From NCBI RefSeq assembly GCF_000378465.1, contig NZ_KB899920.1:1-41559 (forward strand): a stretch of 41,559 nucleotides of DNA, read 5' to 3'. The number at the start of each line of letters is the position of its first letter. The first letter of the stretch is position 1. The notes under the pieces were generated by a model. The model was not told the DNA's origin. It made no database searches and saw only the letters and a list, made by a program, of their open reading frames with translations. Of this stretch, positions 1 to 8,101 are shown in pieces. A program made the position numbers and the translations under genes. This DNA comes from Elioraea tepidiphila DSM 17972 (GTDB lineage Bacteria; Pseudomonadota; Alphaproteobacteria; Acetobacterales; Acetobacteraceae).

Positions 1-264
1 GTGCTCGACAATCTCGGCAGTCACAAGGGCGTCGCCGTCCGCCGCGCCATCCGCGCCACCGGCGCCCACCTGCTGTTCCTGCCGCCCTACAGCCCGGACC
101 TGAACCCGATCGAGATGATGTTCGCCAAGCTCAAGACCCTGCTGCGAAAGGCCGACGAGCGATCCATCGCCACCGTATGGCACCGCATCGGCGCCCTGCT
201 CGGCGAGTTCTCACCCACCGAATGCGCCAACTACTTCCGGCACGCAGGCTATGCTTCACCGTAA
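1..264 (+). CDS. IS630-type DDE transposase, C-terminal part (cut by window edge)
   Basis: The reading frame is already open at base 1, so this is the 3' part of a gene that begins outside the window; the first codon shown, GTG, need not be the true start. The 87 visible residues start with a LDNLGSHK motif carrying the second catalytic aspartate of the DDE fold. They continue with PPYSPDLNPIEMMFAKLK, the signature of IS630-family transposases (the DDE_3 domain) that supplies the last acidic residue. The enzyme would catalyse cut-and-paste transposition into TA targets. About 13 bases after the stop there is a CTAG containing a TA, a plausible element end. The missing N-terminal half cannot be judged, so whether the copy is functional is unknown. 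Confidence 0.85.
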   Translation: MLDNLGSHKGVAVRRAIRATGAHLLFLPPYSPDLNPIEMMFAKLKTLLRKADERSIATVWHRIGALLGEFSPTECANYFRHAGYASP

Positions 265-279
265 ATGGATCAGGCTCTA
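1..279 (+). mobile_element. Right end of an IS630-family insertion sequence (partial)
   Basis: This contains the transposase tail and a short non-coding end running into TAAATGGATCAGGCTCTAG. IS630 elements insert at TA dinucleotides, and a TA occurs at 278-279, so the element probably ends close to 277. The other end is outside the window, so the inverted repeat cannot be matched. The boundary is therefore an inference. Confidence 0.5.
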
Positions 280-475
280 GGCACGATTTTTTCATCCTCG
301 AGGTGGTCACGGCCTGGATCGATCCTCCGCAACGCAACCCACGCACGATCCAGCACCGTGGCCATGGCCGCTTCGTTGTGGACGGCGAGACGATCCGGCT
401 GAAGTCACGGATGCCCTGAGGCGCGCGTCTGTCTGCGCGAGCCGGCCCGGCAGTCCCCGCTGGGAGCCGTGCCGC

Positions 476-685
476 ATGCCACATGAAACCCACGCCGATC
501 TTCCGCCGCGTGTCCGTCACGCCCTCCCTGAGCACGCGCAGGACATCGACCGCGCAGCGTTCAACACTGCCTGAATGAGGCGACGTGACACGGTCGACGA
601 GGCCACGCTGCACCGCATCGCCTGGGCCGCGGTCAAGCGCAGCTCTGTCAAGGTGAACGGCGTCCGGCGCCGTCGAGCAGGATGA
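476..685 (+). pseudogene. chaB-family gene broken by an in-frame TGA
   Basis: An ATG at 476, with GGGAG about 9 bases upstream, opens a frame reading DLPPRVRHALPEHAQDIDRA and then AFNTA. This is the hallmark N-terminal half of ChaB-family proteins (small proteins, classically the ChaB cation-transport regulator). At 572-574 the frame hits TGA exactly where the family normally has tryptophan (AFNSAW). The same frame then carries on with TVDEATLHRIAWAAVKRS, the family's conserved C-terminal HRVAWAAVK motif, and stops at 683-685. A TGG-to-TGA change is the simplest explanation. The tail after AAVK is also unlike the usual lysine-rich ending, which suggests further decay. It sits next to an IS end, typical of a degraded stretch. 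The bases between the IS end and this gene (280-475) hold nothing I recognise. Confidence 0.72.
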
Positions 686-727
686 TCGTCCTGTGCGCTA
701 ACTCCACGGCCGGTGGCGAATGCACGC

Positions 728-1177
728 TCAACCCGGCTCCGACTCGAACGCCGTCAGCTTTGCGACACGACGGCGATGATCGTCATTGGCGTCGAAGCGT
801 GCCTCCAGGAACGACTTGACCAGATCGCGCGCGAGCCAGGGCCCGACGATCTGTGCGCCGATGCACATGACGTTGACGTCGTCATGCTCGACAGACTGGT
901 GCGCCGAGTGCACGTCGTGACAGACCGCTGCCCGGATACCCTTTCGCTTGTTAGCCGCGATCGAGGCTCCGACCCCTGTGCCGCAGACCAGCATGCCACG
1001 CTCGGCCTTTCCGGAAACAACCCGATCACAGACAGCTCGGGCGATGTCCGGGAAATCGACCGGGTCCGCAGAATGCGTACCCAGATCCTCAACCTCGTGG
1101 CCAAGCGCACGGATCACCTCCAGCACCTGGGCCTTCATCGGGAAACCGGCATGGTCGCAGCCGAGAGCGATACGCAT
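728..1177 (-). CDS. rpiB: Ribose-5-phosphate isomerase B (RpiB/LacAB family)
   Basis: A 149-residue protein of normal family length. It begins with GCDHAGF (Asp8, His9), has the CGTGVG loop with catalytic Cys65, and has EHDDVN with His98 in the place of the acid/base histidine of E. coli RpiB. The family interconverts aldose and ketose phosphates (ribose-5-P/ribulose-5-P; some members act on allose-6-P or tetrulose phosphates) in the cytoplasm. An AAGGAGG ribosome site lies just before the ATG. It is the last gene of the operon rbsK-dctPQM-rpiB, 16 bases after dctM. The context says it handles a phosphorylated sugar made by the upstream kinase. The precise substrate cannot be told from sequence. 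Confidence 0.9.
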   Translation of the reverse strand: MRIALGCDHAGFPMKAQVLEVIRALGHEVEDLGTHSADPVDFPDIARAVCDRVVSGKAERGMLVCGTGVGASIAANKRKGIRAAVCHDVHSAHQSVEHDDVNVMCIGAQIVGPWLARDLVKSFLEARFDANDDHRRRVAKLTAFESEPG

Positions 1178-1193
1178 TCTTCGTTGTCCTCCT

Positions 1194-2468
1194 TCAGCGG
1201 ATCAGGCGGGGAATGGCGAGCACCAGATCCTCCCACAGGGTGATCGTGGCGAGCGTGGCAAGCAGCGGCACATAGAAGGGCACCATCGCGCGCAACAGTA
1301 CCTTCATGCTGATCTGGGCAATGTCGCAGATCAGGAACAGCGCCAACCCCATCGGCGGCGTCAGCAACCCGATCATCAGATTGAACACCACGAGCAGGCC
1401 AAGATGCACCGGATCTACACCGGCCGAGACCACCGGCGGGGCGATGATCGGCACGATCAGCAGTGTCGCCGTCGTGCTGTCGAGGAACATGCCGGCGATG
1501 AAGAAGATCACGTTCACCAGCAGCAGCAGCACCAGCCGATTGTCTGACAGTCCGGCGATCGCGGCGCCGAACGCCTGCGGGATCTCCTCGATCGCGAGGA
1601 TCCAGCCGAACATCGCCGCCGCCGCGACGATCACCAGGATCGCCGAGGTGTTGCGCGCGGTCAGCAGTGCGGCCTGGAGCACGTGTCCGAGCGTCATCTC
1701 GCGGTAGAGCACGAACCCGATTGCGAGCACATAGATGGCGGCGGCCGCTGCAGCCTCGGTCGGCGTGAAGATTCCGCTCAGCATGCCGGCGATCAGGAAG
1801 ACCGGCGCGAGCAGGGCGGGCAGCGCCGGACCGAGCGCGTTGATCACCTCGCGCGGCGTCGGCCAGCGATCGGCGCGCGGATAGTCGGCACGCAATGCGA
1901 CGATCGCGGCCGTCACCATCAGCGCGGCGGCGCAGAGGATCGCCGGCAGGATCCCCGCCATCAGAAGCTGGATGATCGAGACCGAGGTGACCGAACCATA
2001 GACGATCAGCGGAATCGAGGGCGGGAAGATGGGGCCGATGATCGCGGAGGAAGCCGTGACCGCAGCCGCGAAGGGCGCATCGAAGCCGCGCTCGCGCATC
2101 GCCTTGATCTCGACGCGCCCGAGCCCGCCGACATCGGCGAGCGCCGCCCCGGAGATGCCGGAGAAGATCAGGCTCGCGAGGATGTTCACCTGCGCGAGAC
2201 CGCCATGCAGGCGCCCCGCGAGCGTGCTCGCGAAGCGGAAGATGCGGTCGGTGATGCCGCTCAGGTTCATCAGATTGCCGACGAAGATAAACACCGGCAC
2301 GGCAACGAGCGGGAAGCTGTCGAGCGCATAGACGACGCGGCTCGCGAGCAGCGTCGGCGGCAGGCCCTCGATCAGCACGTAGGCGATGCTCGGGATCAGC
2401 ACCGCGTAGATGACCGGCACGCCCCAGATGAACAGGGCGGCGAAGCCGATGATGACAGCGAGGCCCAA
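1194..2468 (-). CDS. dctM: TRAP transporter large permease (DctM)
   Basis: A 424-residue, very hydrophobic protein with the repeated amphipathic/transmembrane pattern of the DctM family (about 12 segments). It has the family stretches FPLVAVPVFIFVGNLM, ASLIFSGISGAALADVGGLG and IIGPIFPPSIP. It is the channel-forming subunit of a sodium-driven TRAP importer and works with the small subunit DctQ and periplasmic receptor DctP encoded just upstream. It lies 8 bases after dctQ and 16 before rpiB, so it is clearly part of the same operon. The operon partners (ribokinase and RpiB) suggest that the transported solute is a sugar rather than a dicarboxylate. Confidence 0.93.
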   Translation of the reverse strand: MGLAVIIGFAALFIWGVPVIYAVLIPSIAYVLIEGLPPTLLASRVVYALDSFPLVAVPVFIFVGNLMNLSGITDRIFRFASTLAGRLHGGLAQVNILASLIFSGISGAALADVGGLGRVEIKAMRERGFDAPFAAAVTASSAIIGPIFPPSIPLIVYGSVTSVSIIQLLMAGILPAILCAAALMVTAAIVALRADYPRADRWPTPREVINALGPALPALLAPVFLIAGMLSGIFTPTEAAAAAAIYVLAIGFVLYREMTLGHVLQAALLTARNTSAILVIVAAAAMFGWILAIEEIPQAFGAAIAGLSDNRLVLLLLVNVIFFIAGMFLDSTTATLLIVPIIAPPVVSAGVDPVHLGLLVVFNLMIGLLTPPMGLALFLICDIAQISMKVLLRAMVPFYVPLLATLATITLWEDLVLAIPRLIR

Positions 2469-2476
2469 CGGTGTCT

Positions 2477-2953
2477 CTACAGCACGACGCTGCCACCGTC
2501 CTGCCCGCGGCGGAGACGGCGCAGATGCAGGAAGGCGGCGCCCGCGAAGCCGAAGGCCGCTGCGGCGAGATAGATCCAGAACGGAATGCGCAGTGTCGGC
2601 GTCATGTTGCGGGGATTGGCCGCGAGCGCCTCCCAGGTCGCCCAGACCATGATCAGGGCCGCTGCCGTGCAGGCGAGGCCGATCAGCAGGTCGGAGGCAT
2701 GGCGGAGCCGGGGGGGCAGACCCGCCTTCAGCTCCGCCATCACGATGTTCTCGCCCGCCGACACGACCAGCGGATACGCGATCCAGACCATCAGGATCAT
2801 GAGCATCCGCGTCACTTCCTCGAGCCCGACAATGGGCGCGAGAAAGATGTCGCGCAGCACGATCTGCGCAGCCAGGATCGCCACCAGGCCGAGCAGCAGT
2901 GTGACCGCCACGGCGCCGGTGGCGCCGAGCAGCAGGCGGGCGAGCACCTGCAC
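2477..2953 (-). CDS. dctQ: TRAP transporter small permease (DctQ)
   Basis: A protein of about 158 residues with four predicted membrane helices and the DctQ feature GLEEVTRMLMILMVWIAYPL. It is the small membrane subunit that pairs with DctM. The start is a GTG at 2953, two bases past the dctP stop. A second in-frame GTG six bases further in is an alternative. No ATG is available in the right place, and the short spacing suggests translational coupling to dctP. Length and topology are normal for the family. Confidence 0.88.
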   Translation of the reverse strand: MQVLARLLLGATGAVAVTLLLGLVAILAAQIVLRDIFLAPIVGLEEVTRMLMILMVWIAYPLVVSAGENIVMAELKAGLPPRLRHASDLLIGLACTAAALIMVWATWEALAANPRNMTPTLRIPFWIYLAAAAFGFAGAAFLHLRRLRRGQDGGSVVL

Positions 2954-2955
2954 CG

Positions 2956-3963
2956 TTACGACGCGGCCTGCACCTGGCCGATCCGCTCGATCAACGAGGT
3001 CCAGTTCGGATAGTCGCGGCGGATCTGCGCCTGCACCGCGGTCCGGAAGGCCGCGTTGTCCAGCCCCTCGGCTTCGGTGATCACGGTCATCCCGCGCTGC
3101 TTGAGCACCTGCACCAGCTCCGCGTCCGCCGCCTCGGCCCAGGCGAGCGACTCGTTCGCCTTCTCGGCAAGCGCGGCACTGATCGCGTGGCGCTCGTCCG
3201 CGGGCAGGCGCTGCCAGGCGCGGTCGTTCGCGAACACGGCCAGGACCGACAGCATGTGTCCCGTGAGTGAAACGTGCGACTGCACCTCGAACAGCTTGTT
3301 CGCGTTGATCATGGTGAGCGGGTTCTCCTGCCCGACCACCACGCCGGTCATCAGCGCGGTCGGCAGCTCCGACACCTCGACCGGCGTCGGCACGGCACCG
3401 AAGCCGCGCACCATCGACACCCAAAGATCGACCGGCACGGCGCGGAACGGCCGGTTGCGCAGATCCTCGGGCTTGCGGACCGCGAAGCGCGCGGTGATAT
3501 GGCGCGGTCCACGATAGATGCGGCCGACGATGCGGATGCCGGCCGCAGCGACCAGCTTGTCGTTCAGCTCCTTGGCGACCGGCGAGCGCTCCGGGTCGGT
3601 CGCGGCGAGCGCATGCCGGCCATCGCGATACACATAGGGGGCGTTGAACACGCCGAGCTCGGGCACGTACTTCGTCAAGGACGCGAAATCATGGTGCGCC
3701 ATCTGGATCGCGCCGGTCTGCACGCCATCCACCATCTCCGAGACGCCGCCGAGCTGGCTGTTGCCGAACACGCGGATATCCGTGCGGCCATTGCTCTTCT
3801 GCCTGGCCAGGGCCGCGAACTCCTCGGCGAACCGGGTCTGCACGTCACCCGGCGCGCCGACATGGGCATAGCGCAGCGTGGCTGCGCGCGCGTCGCGCGC
3901 GATGAAGGGCAACGTCGCGGCCGCAGCGGCGGTCGCGAGCATCGTGCGTCGGGTCACGATCAT
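2956..3963 (-). CDS. dctP: TRAP transporter periplasmic solute receptor (DctP)
   Basis: A 335-residue protein with an export signal. Its N-terminus has a twin-arginine-like TRRTML followed by an alanine-rich hydrophobic stretch ending ARA. The mature part begins ATLRYAHVGAPGD, typical of DctP/TeaA receptors, and has the domain-linking region around the conserved arginine (RGPRHITARFAV, then NRPFRAVPVDLW). It binds the solute in the periplasm and delivers it to DctQM. The ATG overlaps the end of the ribokinase gene by four bases (ATGA), so the two are translationally coupled. Receptor family alone does not identify the ligand. The neighbours point to a pentose or related sugar. Confidence 0.92.
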   Translation of the reverse strand: MIVTRRTMLATAAAAATLPFIARDARAATLRYAHVGAPGDVQTRFAEEFAALARQKSNGRTDIRVFGNSQLGGVSEMVDGVQTGAIQMAHHDFASLTKYVPELGVFNAPYVYRDGRHALAATDPERSPVAKELNDKLVAAAGIRIVGRIYRGPRHITARFAVRKPEDLRNRPFRAVPVDLWVSMVRGFGAVPTPVEVSELPTALMTGVVVGQENPLTMINANKLFEVQSHVSLTGHMLSVLAVFANDRAWQRLPADERHAISAALAEKANESLAWAEAADAELVQVLKQRGMTVITEAEGLDNAAFRTAVQAQIRRDYPNWTSLIERIGQVQAAS

Positions 3964-4949
3964 GGTCTGGTTTCCTCTGCTTGACGTGAGTCCGCCCGGT
4001 CCCGGCGGGCCAAGCCGGCCGCGATCTCCGCGCGGTCCGGCAGGGACGGCACCGCACCGCGGCGCCCGCAGGCAAGCGATCCGGCAACGACGCCGGCGGT
4101 CAGCGCCCCGGCGAGTTCGGCGCCGAGCGCGAGATGAGCCGCGACCGCGCCGACAAAGGCATCACCCGCCCCAGTCGTGTCGACGACGGCCACCCGCGGC
4201 GCCGGTACGTGCAGACCCTCCGGCGCTTCCGGCGCGGCCAGGAAGGCACCCTCCGCGCCCACCGTCACGACCGCGGCCGCGCCGCCGGCAAGACGCCCGC
4301 GCAGGGCCCTGCTCAGCCGCGCTCCACCCGCCTCCGCCGGCAGGCCTGTGACCGTCGCTGCTTCACCTTCATTGGCGACGACGAGATCGGCGAGGTCGAA
4401 CAGTTCAGCGGGGATTGCCTTGCTCGCCGGCGCGATGTTGAGCAGGGTGCGCGCGCCCTCGGTGCGGGCTCGCTCGAACGCGGCGAGCGTTGCTTCGATC
4501 GGGGTCTCAAGCTGCGCGAGGACCAGCGCTGCATCGGCAAAGATGCCGGCAGCTTCGGCCTCGGCGATCAGGGTGCGGTCGAGGAGCGCATTCGCGCCCG
4601 CGACGACGACGATCTGGTTCTCGCCGGCCGCGTCCACCTCGATGATGGCGGTGCCTGTCGGCTCTCCGACCCGGCGGACCGCGCGGGCGTCGATCCCTTC
4701 CTGGGCCCACAGCGCGAGCGCAGTCGCGCCGGGTTCGTCGGCGCCGATGGCGGCGACGATCGCCACGGGGGCACCGCACCGCGCGGCCTGGACGGCCTGG
4801 TTGCTCCCCTTGCCCCCATGCGCCGTCAGCAGTCCGTGCGCGAGTACGGTCTCGCCTGGGGCCGGGAAACGATCGAGCCGGACGACGATGTCGCGATTGT
4901 AGGACCCGATGACGACAATCCTGCCGCGGCGGCGACCGCTGGCGGTCAT
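3960..4949 (-). CDS. rbsK: Ribokinase-like sugar kinase (PfkB family)
   Basis: A protein of 329 residues when started at the ATG at 4949, which has GGGGAGGAA at ideal distance. An upstream ATG at 5000 would put the gene through the operator palindrome and is less likely. Visible PfkB motifs are the glycine-rich sugar-binding site AHGGKGSN (43-50) and the ATP/anion-hole motif DTTGAGDAF with catalytic Asp263. Early GSYNRDIVVRLD also fits ribokinase. It phosphorylates a free sugar after uptake. As first gene of the operon it is followed by the TRAP receptor and, at the end, RpiB. The sequence therefore reads as capture, phosphorylation and isomerisation of one sugar. Ribose is the simplest guess but is not proven. 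Confidence 0.85.
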   Translation of the reverse strand: MTASGRRRGRIVVIGSYNRDIVVRLDRFPAPGETVLAHGLLTAHGGKGSNQAVQAARCGAPVAIVAAIGADEPGATALALWAQEGIDARAVRRVGEPTGTAIIEVDAAGENQIVVVAGANALLDRTLIAEAEAAGIFADAALVLAQLETPIEATLAAFERARTEGARTLLNIAPASKAIPAELFDLADLVVANEGEAATVTGLPAEAGGARLSRALRGRLAGGAAAVVTVGAEGAFLAAPEAPEGLHVPAPRVAVVDTTGAGDAFVGAVAAHLALGAELAGALTAGVVAGSLACGRRGAVPSLPDRAEIAAGLARRDRADSRQAEETRP

Positions 4950-4990
4950 GCATTCCTCCCCTGCCCAGCGGTGACGCGTTGCTGGACGAC

Positions 4991-5010
4991 CTTTGCACAC
5001 GTGTGCAAAG
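4991..5010. promoter_or_regulatory. Perfect 20-bp palindromic operator for the LacI-family regulator
   Basis: CTTTGCACAC is followed directly by its own reverse complement, giving a 20-bp perfect palindrome with a central CG step. This is the layout of LacI/GalR-family operators (TTGCNNNCGNNNGCAA-like). It lies between the divergent kinase (start 4949) and regulator gene (start 5057), 42-47 bases from each start. It could therefore control both directions, including autoregulation. Confidence 0.85.
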
Positions 5011-5056
5011 CTTTCATCGATTGACCTCCGCCGTCAAGTCGGTGTCAGGAGGATGC

Positions 5057-6181
5057 GTGGACGACGAGATCGTGGAGCCGGGCACCGGCGGGCGCCGGTG
5101 GGTGACCTCGGCCGATGTCGCGCGCGAGGCCGGGGTCTCGCGCGCCGCTGTCAGCCGTGCCTTCACGCCGGGCGCCTCGGTCGCACCTGAGACACGCCGA
5201 CGCATCCTGGCTGCCGCCGACGCGGTCGGATATCGCCCCAACGCGATCGCCCGCAGTCTCAATACGCGCCGCTCGGGCATCATCGGCGTCGTCATCACCG
5301 AGATCGCCAACCCGTTCTACGCGCGCCTGCTGGAGGCGCTCGGCATCGCGCTGCAGGAGCGCGGTCTGATGCCGCTCGTCTCGGTCGCGCCCGATCCAGA
5401 GGCGACGGACGAGCTGCTCGTACGGCTCCTGTCCTATCAGGTCGATGGCGTCGTGGTCGCTTCGGCGACCCTCTCATCCGGTATCGCCGCGCGCTGCGCG
5501 GCGGCGCGCACGCCGATCGTGCTGGTCGACCGGCGCGCGGGAGAGCACGGGCGCGAGGCTGCACTCGTCGGTGCGGACAACGTGGGCGGCGGACACCTGG
5601 TCGCCGACCTGCTGGCCGCGGCGGGCCATCGCCGCCATGCCTTCCTGGCCGGCATCGAGGCGACGTCCACCAGCACCGAGCGTGAACGCGGGTTCGTCTC
5701 CGGCCTCGCCGCGCACGGGCTGACCTTGACCGCGCGCGAGGTGGGCCGGTTCAGCTATGTCGGCGGGCGGGACGCCGCGCTTCGCCTGCTGGGGCGGGCC
5801 GACCGCCCCGATGCCGTGTTCTGCGCCAATGACGAGATGGCGCTCGGGCTGATGGATGCGGCGCGCGCCACCTTCGGCCTGCGTATTCCGCAGGACCTCT
5901 CGGTGGTGGGCTTCGACGATACGCCCTCGGCCGCCCTCGCCTCCTACAGGCTGACGACCGTGGCGCAGGACGTCACTGAGCTCGCGGAGGCGGCCGTCAC
6001 CGCCGTCCAGGAGCACACCGGATCTGTGGCCGCCAGCGCACGATACCGCCTGATCCCATGCCGCTTGGTGCTGCGGGAGTCGGCACGCCTGCCGCCCCCT
6101 CCGGCATCCACGCTCCACGACCCGAACGCGATGACAACAGCGGCTGTACCGCCATCAGGACGGATGCCGGCAGCAGGGTGA
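5057..6181 (+). CDS. LacI/GalR-family transcriptional regulator of the sugar operon
   Basis: A 374-residue protein from the GTG at 5057, preceded by CAGGAGG. An upstream ATG at 4979 would run through the operator and lacks a ribosome site. Residues 16-36 form the helix-turn-helix (VTSADVAREAGVSRAAVSRAF). Next comes the hinge region (YRPNAIARSLNTRRSG) and then a periplasmic-binding-protein-like effector domain (IIGVVITEIANPFY, CANDEMALGLMDAA, VVGFDDTP). It is divergent from the kinase-TRAP-rpiB operon with a perfect palindrome between, so it most likely represses that operon until its sugar or a sugar phosphate binds. The last 20 or so residues are low-complexity and not conserved in the family. 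Confidence 0.9.
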   Translation: MDDEIVEPGTGGRRWVTSADVAREAGVSRAAVSRAFTPGASVAPETRRRILAAADAVGYRPNAIARSLNTRRSGIIGVVITEIANPFYARLLEALGIALQERGLMPLVSVAPDPEATDELLVRLLSYQVDGVVVASATLSSGIAARCAAARTPIVLVDRRAGEHGREAALVGADNVGGGHLVADLLAAAGHRRHAFLAGIEATSTSTERERGFVSGLAAHGLTLTAREVGRFSYVGGRDAALRLLGRADRPDAVFCANDEMALGLMDAARATFGLRIPQDLSVVGFDDTPSAALASYRLTTVAQDVTELAEAAVTAVQEHTGSVAASARYRLIPCRLVLRESARLPPPPASTLHDPNAMTTAAVPPSGRMPAAG

Positions 6182-6200
6182 TCACGGGGAGCGGATCCGT

Positions 6201-6222
6201 GACCCGGCTCCTGAGCGGGGTC
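6201..6222. terminator. GC-rich hairpin between convergent genes
   Basis: GACCCGGCTC and GAGCGGGGTC pair with a single mismatch around a two-base centre. It lies between the end of the lacI-type gene and the end of the TAXI permease gene on the other strand. There is no clear T run, so a terminator role is inferred from position only. Confidence 0.4.
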
Positions 6223-6230
6223 GATCTCCT

Positions 6231-8078
6231 TCAGTCCGCCGCCACCTCGGCCCGCGCCCGGCGCCGCGACGCCAGCTGCAGCAGCACCACCAGCCCGACG
6301 AGCGCCGCACCGATCGTGTCCGTCATCCAGCCCGGCTGGATCAACGTCACGGCCGCACCCACCATCAGCGCACGTTCAAGCCAGGTGGCGCGCGTCAGCA
6401 GATAGCCATGCAGCCCCGCCGCCAGCAGCAGACACCCGGCCGTGGCCGTGAATGACGCATGCGCGACGTCGATCCAGTCGCCGATCAGCAACAGCGACGG
6501 CGAGTACACGAACATGAAGGGCACGATGAATCCGGCCGCGCCCATCTTCACCGCCGCGATGCCCGACTGCCACTGATCGCTCTTCGCCAGTCCGGCCGCG
6601 GCGAACACCGCCAGGGCCACCGGCGGGGTGATCGCCGACAGGATCGCGAAGTAGAACGCGAACAAGTGCGCCGCGGGCGGCACCACGCCCAGACGGATCA
6701 ACGCCGGCACCAGCAACGCCACCATCACGATATAGGCCGGCGTGGTCGGCATCCCCATGCCCAGGATGATGCCGGCGATCATCGTCAGCACCAGCGCGAG
6801 CATCAGGCTGTTCTGCGCCGCCGCCAGCACGAACTGCGTGAAGATGATGCCCAGGCCCGAAATGGTGATCACCGCGATCACGATGCCCGCGCAGGCGCAC
6901 GCCATGGCGACCGCCAGCGCCCCCTTGGCGCCGTCCACCATCGCACCCCAGAGGTTGCTCAGCGTCACCGTGTCGCGCGAGTTCGCGCGCAACGCCGCGA
7001 CCGGAAAACAGGCGAGCGTCCCCGCCAGCGCCGACAGGGGCGCGGAGTAGCCCGAGAACAGTCCGCCCAGGATGATGAAGATGGGAATGAACAGATGGCC
7101 GCTGCTGCCCAGCACGACCGCCAGGCGCGGCACCTCGTCACCCGACAGGCCCCGCAGCCCTGTCCGCTTCGCCTCGAAATGCACCGCCCCGAACGCCGCC
7201 ACATAGAAGAGCAGTGCCGGCAGCAACGCCCAGGTGATCACCTCCAGATACTGAACCTGCAGGAACTCGGCCATCACGAACGCGGCCGCGCCCATGATCG
7301 GCGGCATGATCTGACCGCCGGTGCTCGCCACCGCCTCCACGGCAGCGGCGAACTGGGGCCGGAACCCGGTGCGCTTCATCAGCGGGATCGTCACCTGGCC
7401 CGTGACCATCACATTCGCCACGGCGGAGCCGGAGACGGAGCCGAACAGGCTCGACGAGATCACCGCCACCTTGCCCGGCCCGCCCGCCGCGCGGCCGGTC
7501 AGCGCCAGCGCGAACTCCATGAACAGACGCCCGACACCGGATCGTTCCATGAACGCGCCGAACAACACGAACACAACCACGAACCCGGCCGAAACACCGA
7601 GCGTCGAACCGAAGATGCCCTCGGTCGTCAGGTAGAGCTGGTCGATCAGGATGGGCAGCGGCTGCTCCAGCACGGTCGCGCCGAGCAGCAGGAAGACGAA
7701 CGCCGTCAGCGGCAGTGCCAGACCGATGACACGGCGTGCCGCCTCCATCACCAGCACGACGCACATCCAGCCCCAGAACGTGTCCTGGGGCGTCGGATCG
7801 TCGATATAGATGATGCGATAGACGACGTATTCGTAGTTGATGAACAGGTGCGCGACCGAGCCGACGGCCAGGACGAGCAGGATCCAGTCCTCGAGCCCGG
7901 GAGTGTCGCGCTTGCGCGTCGGGTGTGTGAGGAACACCAGCGCAAAGGCGAAGATCAGGTGCGTGCCGCGAAAGAACACCGCCTCCGGCGGGCCGAAGGC
8001 GGTGGTCCACATGTGATACAGCGACATCGCCACCGCGACGACGGCGGTCAGCAGGCCGACGCCGCGGGCGTATGTCAT
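6231..8078 (-). CDS. TRAP transporter fused permease (4TM/12TM, TAXI-associated)
   Basis: A 615-residue membrane protein that fuses the DctQ-like small subunit (first about 130 residues) to a DctM-like large subunit. Family landmarks are SLFGSVSGSAVANVMVTGQVTIP, EAVASTGGQIMPPIMGAAAF and GIILGMGMPTTPAYIVM. It imports a solute with ion coupling, and its receptor is the TAXI protein encoded just upstream. Fused permeases of this kind regularly go with TAXI receptors, as here. The start is the ATG at 8078, 23 bases after the receptor's stop; the ribosome site is weak, so translation may be coupled. The solute is unknown. Confidence 0.92.
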   Translation of the reverse strand: MTYARGVGLLTAVVAVAMSLYHMWTTAFGPPEAVFFRGTHLIFAFALVFLTHPTRKRDTPGLEDWILLVLAVGSVAHLFINYEYVVYRIIYIDDPTPQDTFWGWMCVVLVMEAARRVIGLALPLTAFVFLLLGATVLEQPLPILIDQLYLTTEGIFGSTLGVSAGFVVVFVLFGAFMERSGVGRLFMEFALALTGRAAGGPGKVAVISSSLFGSVSGSAVANVMVTGQVTIPLMKRTGFRPQFAAAVEAVASTGGQIMPPIMGAAAFVMAEFLQVQYLEVITWALLPALLFYVAAFGAVHFEAKRTGLRGLSGDEVPRLAVVLGSSGHLFIPIFIILGGLFSGYSAPLSALAGTLACFPVAALRANSRDTVTLSNLWGAMVDGAKGALAVAMACACAGIVIAVITISGLGIIFTQFVLAAAQNSLMLALVLTMIAGIILGMGMPTTPAYIVMVALLVPALIRLGVVPPAAHLFAFYFAILSAITPPVALAVFAAAGLAKSDQWQSGIAAVKMGAAGFIVPFMFVYSPSLLLIGDWIDVAHASFTATAGCLLLAAGLHGYLLTRATWLERALMVGAAVTLIQPGWMTDTIGAALVGLVVLLQLASRRRARAEVAAD

Positions 8079-8101
8079 CGGATCAGACCTTCATCCGAGA
8101 G

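Noticed and set aside
265-419. Possible gene fragment after the IS end (frame reading VVDGETIRLKSR)
   Set aside because: It has no start of its own, no recognised family and is continuous with an out-of-frame reading of the transposase; treated as non-coding remnant.
4950-5000. Upstream start for the ribokinase
   Set aside because: It would place coding sequence over the operator palindrome, whereas the ATG at 4949 has an ideal ribosome site and gives the normal family N-terminus.
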